In this document: one piece after another, positions 50,366-51,113 of the stretch
How positions within the stretch are numbered: position 1 is the first letter of the stretch
Layout: each line of letters starts with the position of its first letter
Source of the DNA: Oceanipulchritudo sp049975345
GTDB lineage: Bacteria > Verrucomicrobiota > Verrucomicrobiia > Opitutales > Oceanipulchritudinaceae
Direction of reading: 5' to 3'
Assembly (NCBI GenBank): GCA_049975345.1
Contig: JBNGDP010000011.1
Coordinates: 1-51,113 of the forward strand
DNA length: 51,113 nt
Notes under the pieces: generated by a model
What the model was told of the DNA's origin: nothing
Database searches by the model: none
What the model saw: the letters and a program-made list of their open reading frames with translations, nothing else
Position numbers and translations under genes: made by a program

Positions 50366-51007
50366 ATGAATTGGCAAGGTTTACTAAAGAAATTAGGTAA
50401 AGAAGCTTGGTTTGACTTGCCGACTCTTGAGCAATTGGCAGGGGAAAATCGGGGGCATCTGTTGATACAGCTGCATCGATGGTGTGCTTCCGGGAAGCTG
50501 GTCCGCTTGCGGCGCGGGATGTATGCATTCGGCGAGGAATACGGGAAGAAGCCGGTCAATCCGGCGAGGCTTGCGAACCACTTGTACGGGCCCTCCTACC
50601 TGAGCCTGCAATGGGCGCTCAGCTACCATGGACTGATTCCGGAAGCGGTTTTTGAACTGACCTCCGTCACGACCCGACAGACCAAGCGCTTTGAGAATCC
50701 ATTCGGCAGGTTCAGCTACCGGAGCCTGAAGCGTGAACGGTTCTGGGGGTATCGGTCTGTCGAGTTTGCCAACGGGGCCGCGCAGCTGGCGAGTCCGGAA
50801 AAGGCCTTGATTGATTACTGGTACCTGGATCGCGGGGCATGGACCCTCGACCGGATGCGGGAAATGCGGTTTCAGAATTTTGACCGGGTCGATGCGGAGG
50901 CACTGCGTGGCGCCGTCCAACGATTTGGCTCAGCCAAGGTGGAGTACGCTTTGAAGACCTGGGAAAACCTGCAAAAGCGCGAAACCGAAGGTACGGTGGA
51001 ATTATGA
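50366..51007 (+). CDS. AbiEi-type antitoxin / transcriptional regulator
   Basis: 213 residues. The N-terminal winged helix (about 1-50, ending GKLVRLRRGMYAFG) and the following PSYLSLQWALSYHGLIPEAV and ASPEKALIDYWYLDRG are characteristic of AbiEi antitoxins, which repress their own operon. The antitoxin neutralises the nucleotidyltransferase toxin AbiEii indirectly (type IV). Its TGA overlaps the ATG of the next gene. The AT-rich leader and the lower GC of this gene suggest acquisition by transfer. Confidence 0.85.
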   Translation: MNWQGLLKKLGKEAWFDLPTLEQLAGENRGHLLIQLHRWCASGKLVRLRRGMYAFGEEYGKKPVNPARLANHLYGPSYLSLQWALSYHGLIPEAVFELTSVTTRQTKRFENPFGRFSYRSLKRERFWGYRSVEFANGAAQLASPEKALIDYWYLDRGAWTLDRMREMRFQNFDRVDAEALRGAVQRFGSAKVEYALKTWENLQKRETEGTVEL

Positions 51008-51113
51008 AGGACGAAGCATTGGCACTGGTTGAAGACGTAAGTGATCCCGGCCGGAAATTGAATTTACTGCGGGAATTCCTGCAGGCCCTCGCTTTGCGTT
51101 CGCTGCACGAAAG
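51004..51113 (+). CDS. AbiEii-type nucleotidyltransferase toxin, 5' end
   Basis: Starts at ATG 51004 with an ATGA overlap and is open to the window end, 36 residues: MKDEALALVEDVSDPGRKLN, then LLREFLQALALRSLHE. N-terminal helices of this kind, followed beyond the window by a DUF1814-type nucleotidyltransferase, are typical of AbiEii toxins. The identity rests on operon position and the first residues only. Confidence 0.75.
   Translation, partial: MKDEALALVEDVSDPGRKLNLLREFLQALALRSLHE

Overview
The window is high-GC DNA from an aerobic, heterotrophic Gram-negative bacterium. The best guess is a member of Verrucomicrobiota, class Opitutae. The clues are a PEP-CTERM tail, two XylR-type regulators (periplasmic-binding-protein fold plus AraC helix-turn-helix), alternative complex III next to cbb3-type oxidase genes, a Rho factor with a very long basic/disordered N-terminus, and outer-membrane proteins (TolC and FadL families). 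No rRNA, tRNA, CRISPR array, insertion sequence or prophage was seen. The taxonomic call is an inference.

Layout. 1-1741: end of a VapB-like gene, a vapC toxin gene and a XylR-type regulator. 1800-16119 (minus strand): respiratory block, read from right to left: a P-type metal ATPase, a small twin-arginine-like peptide, ActA, ActB, ActC, ActD, ActE and ActF of alternative complex III, a 103-residue membrane protein, a CcoS-like protein, then CcoN, CcoO and a membrane-bound monoheme cytochrome c. 16231-18843: a hypothetical protein, DoxX, a FAD oxidoreductase and a nuclease-fold protein. 19204-22215: nucleoside hydrolase, second XylR regulator, a truncated PEP-CTERM gene and a decayed metallophosphoesterase; this stretch carries a recombination-like junction near 21190. 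22226-33487: housekeeping genes (pyrF, a tolC-family gene, nadE, a fadL-family gene, upp, purine nucleoside phosphorylase, deoA, rho, coaE). 33607-35234: HD-domain protein and an M48 lipoprotein protease. 35297-43720 (plus strand): a second, complete cbb3 oxidase locus (small membrane protein, fused CcoN-CcoO, CcoQ-like, CcoP, CcoG, two small membrane proteins, SafE-like protein, CcoI copper ATPase). 43713-48831: O-antigen-ligase-like protein, UvrD/PcrA helicase, a secreted protein and an 8-oxoguanine glycosylase. 48851-50131: a two-domain fasciclin protein. 50366-51113: an AbiEi/AbiEii toxin-antitoxin pair cut by the window end.

How the genes work together. ActA-F would oxidise menaquinol or ubiquinol and pass electrons to c-type cytochromes. 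The adjacent C-family oxidase, or the second one at 35-38 kb, would reduce oxygen. The two P-type ATPases, the SafE-like protein and CcoG/CcoS-type factors fit copper delivery and assembly. upp, the purine phosphorylase and deoA form a nucleoside salvage operon, with pyrF and the nucleoside hydrolase nearby.

The most unusual non-genic signals are several families of short-unit inverted or tandem repeats. They sit between genes of the same operon (4877-4979, 5251-5336, 30769-30839, 40188-40263, 45271-45342) and in three cases extend into coding sequence (1828-1908, 40188-40239, 43063-43089).
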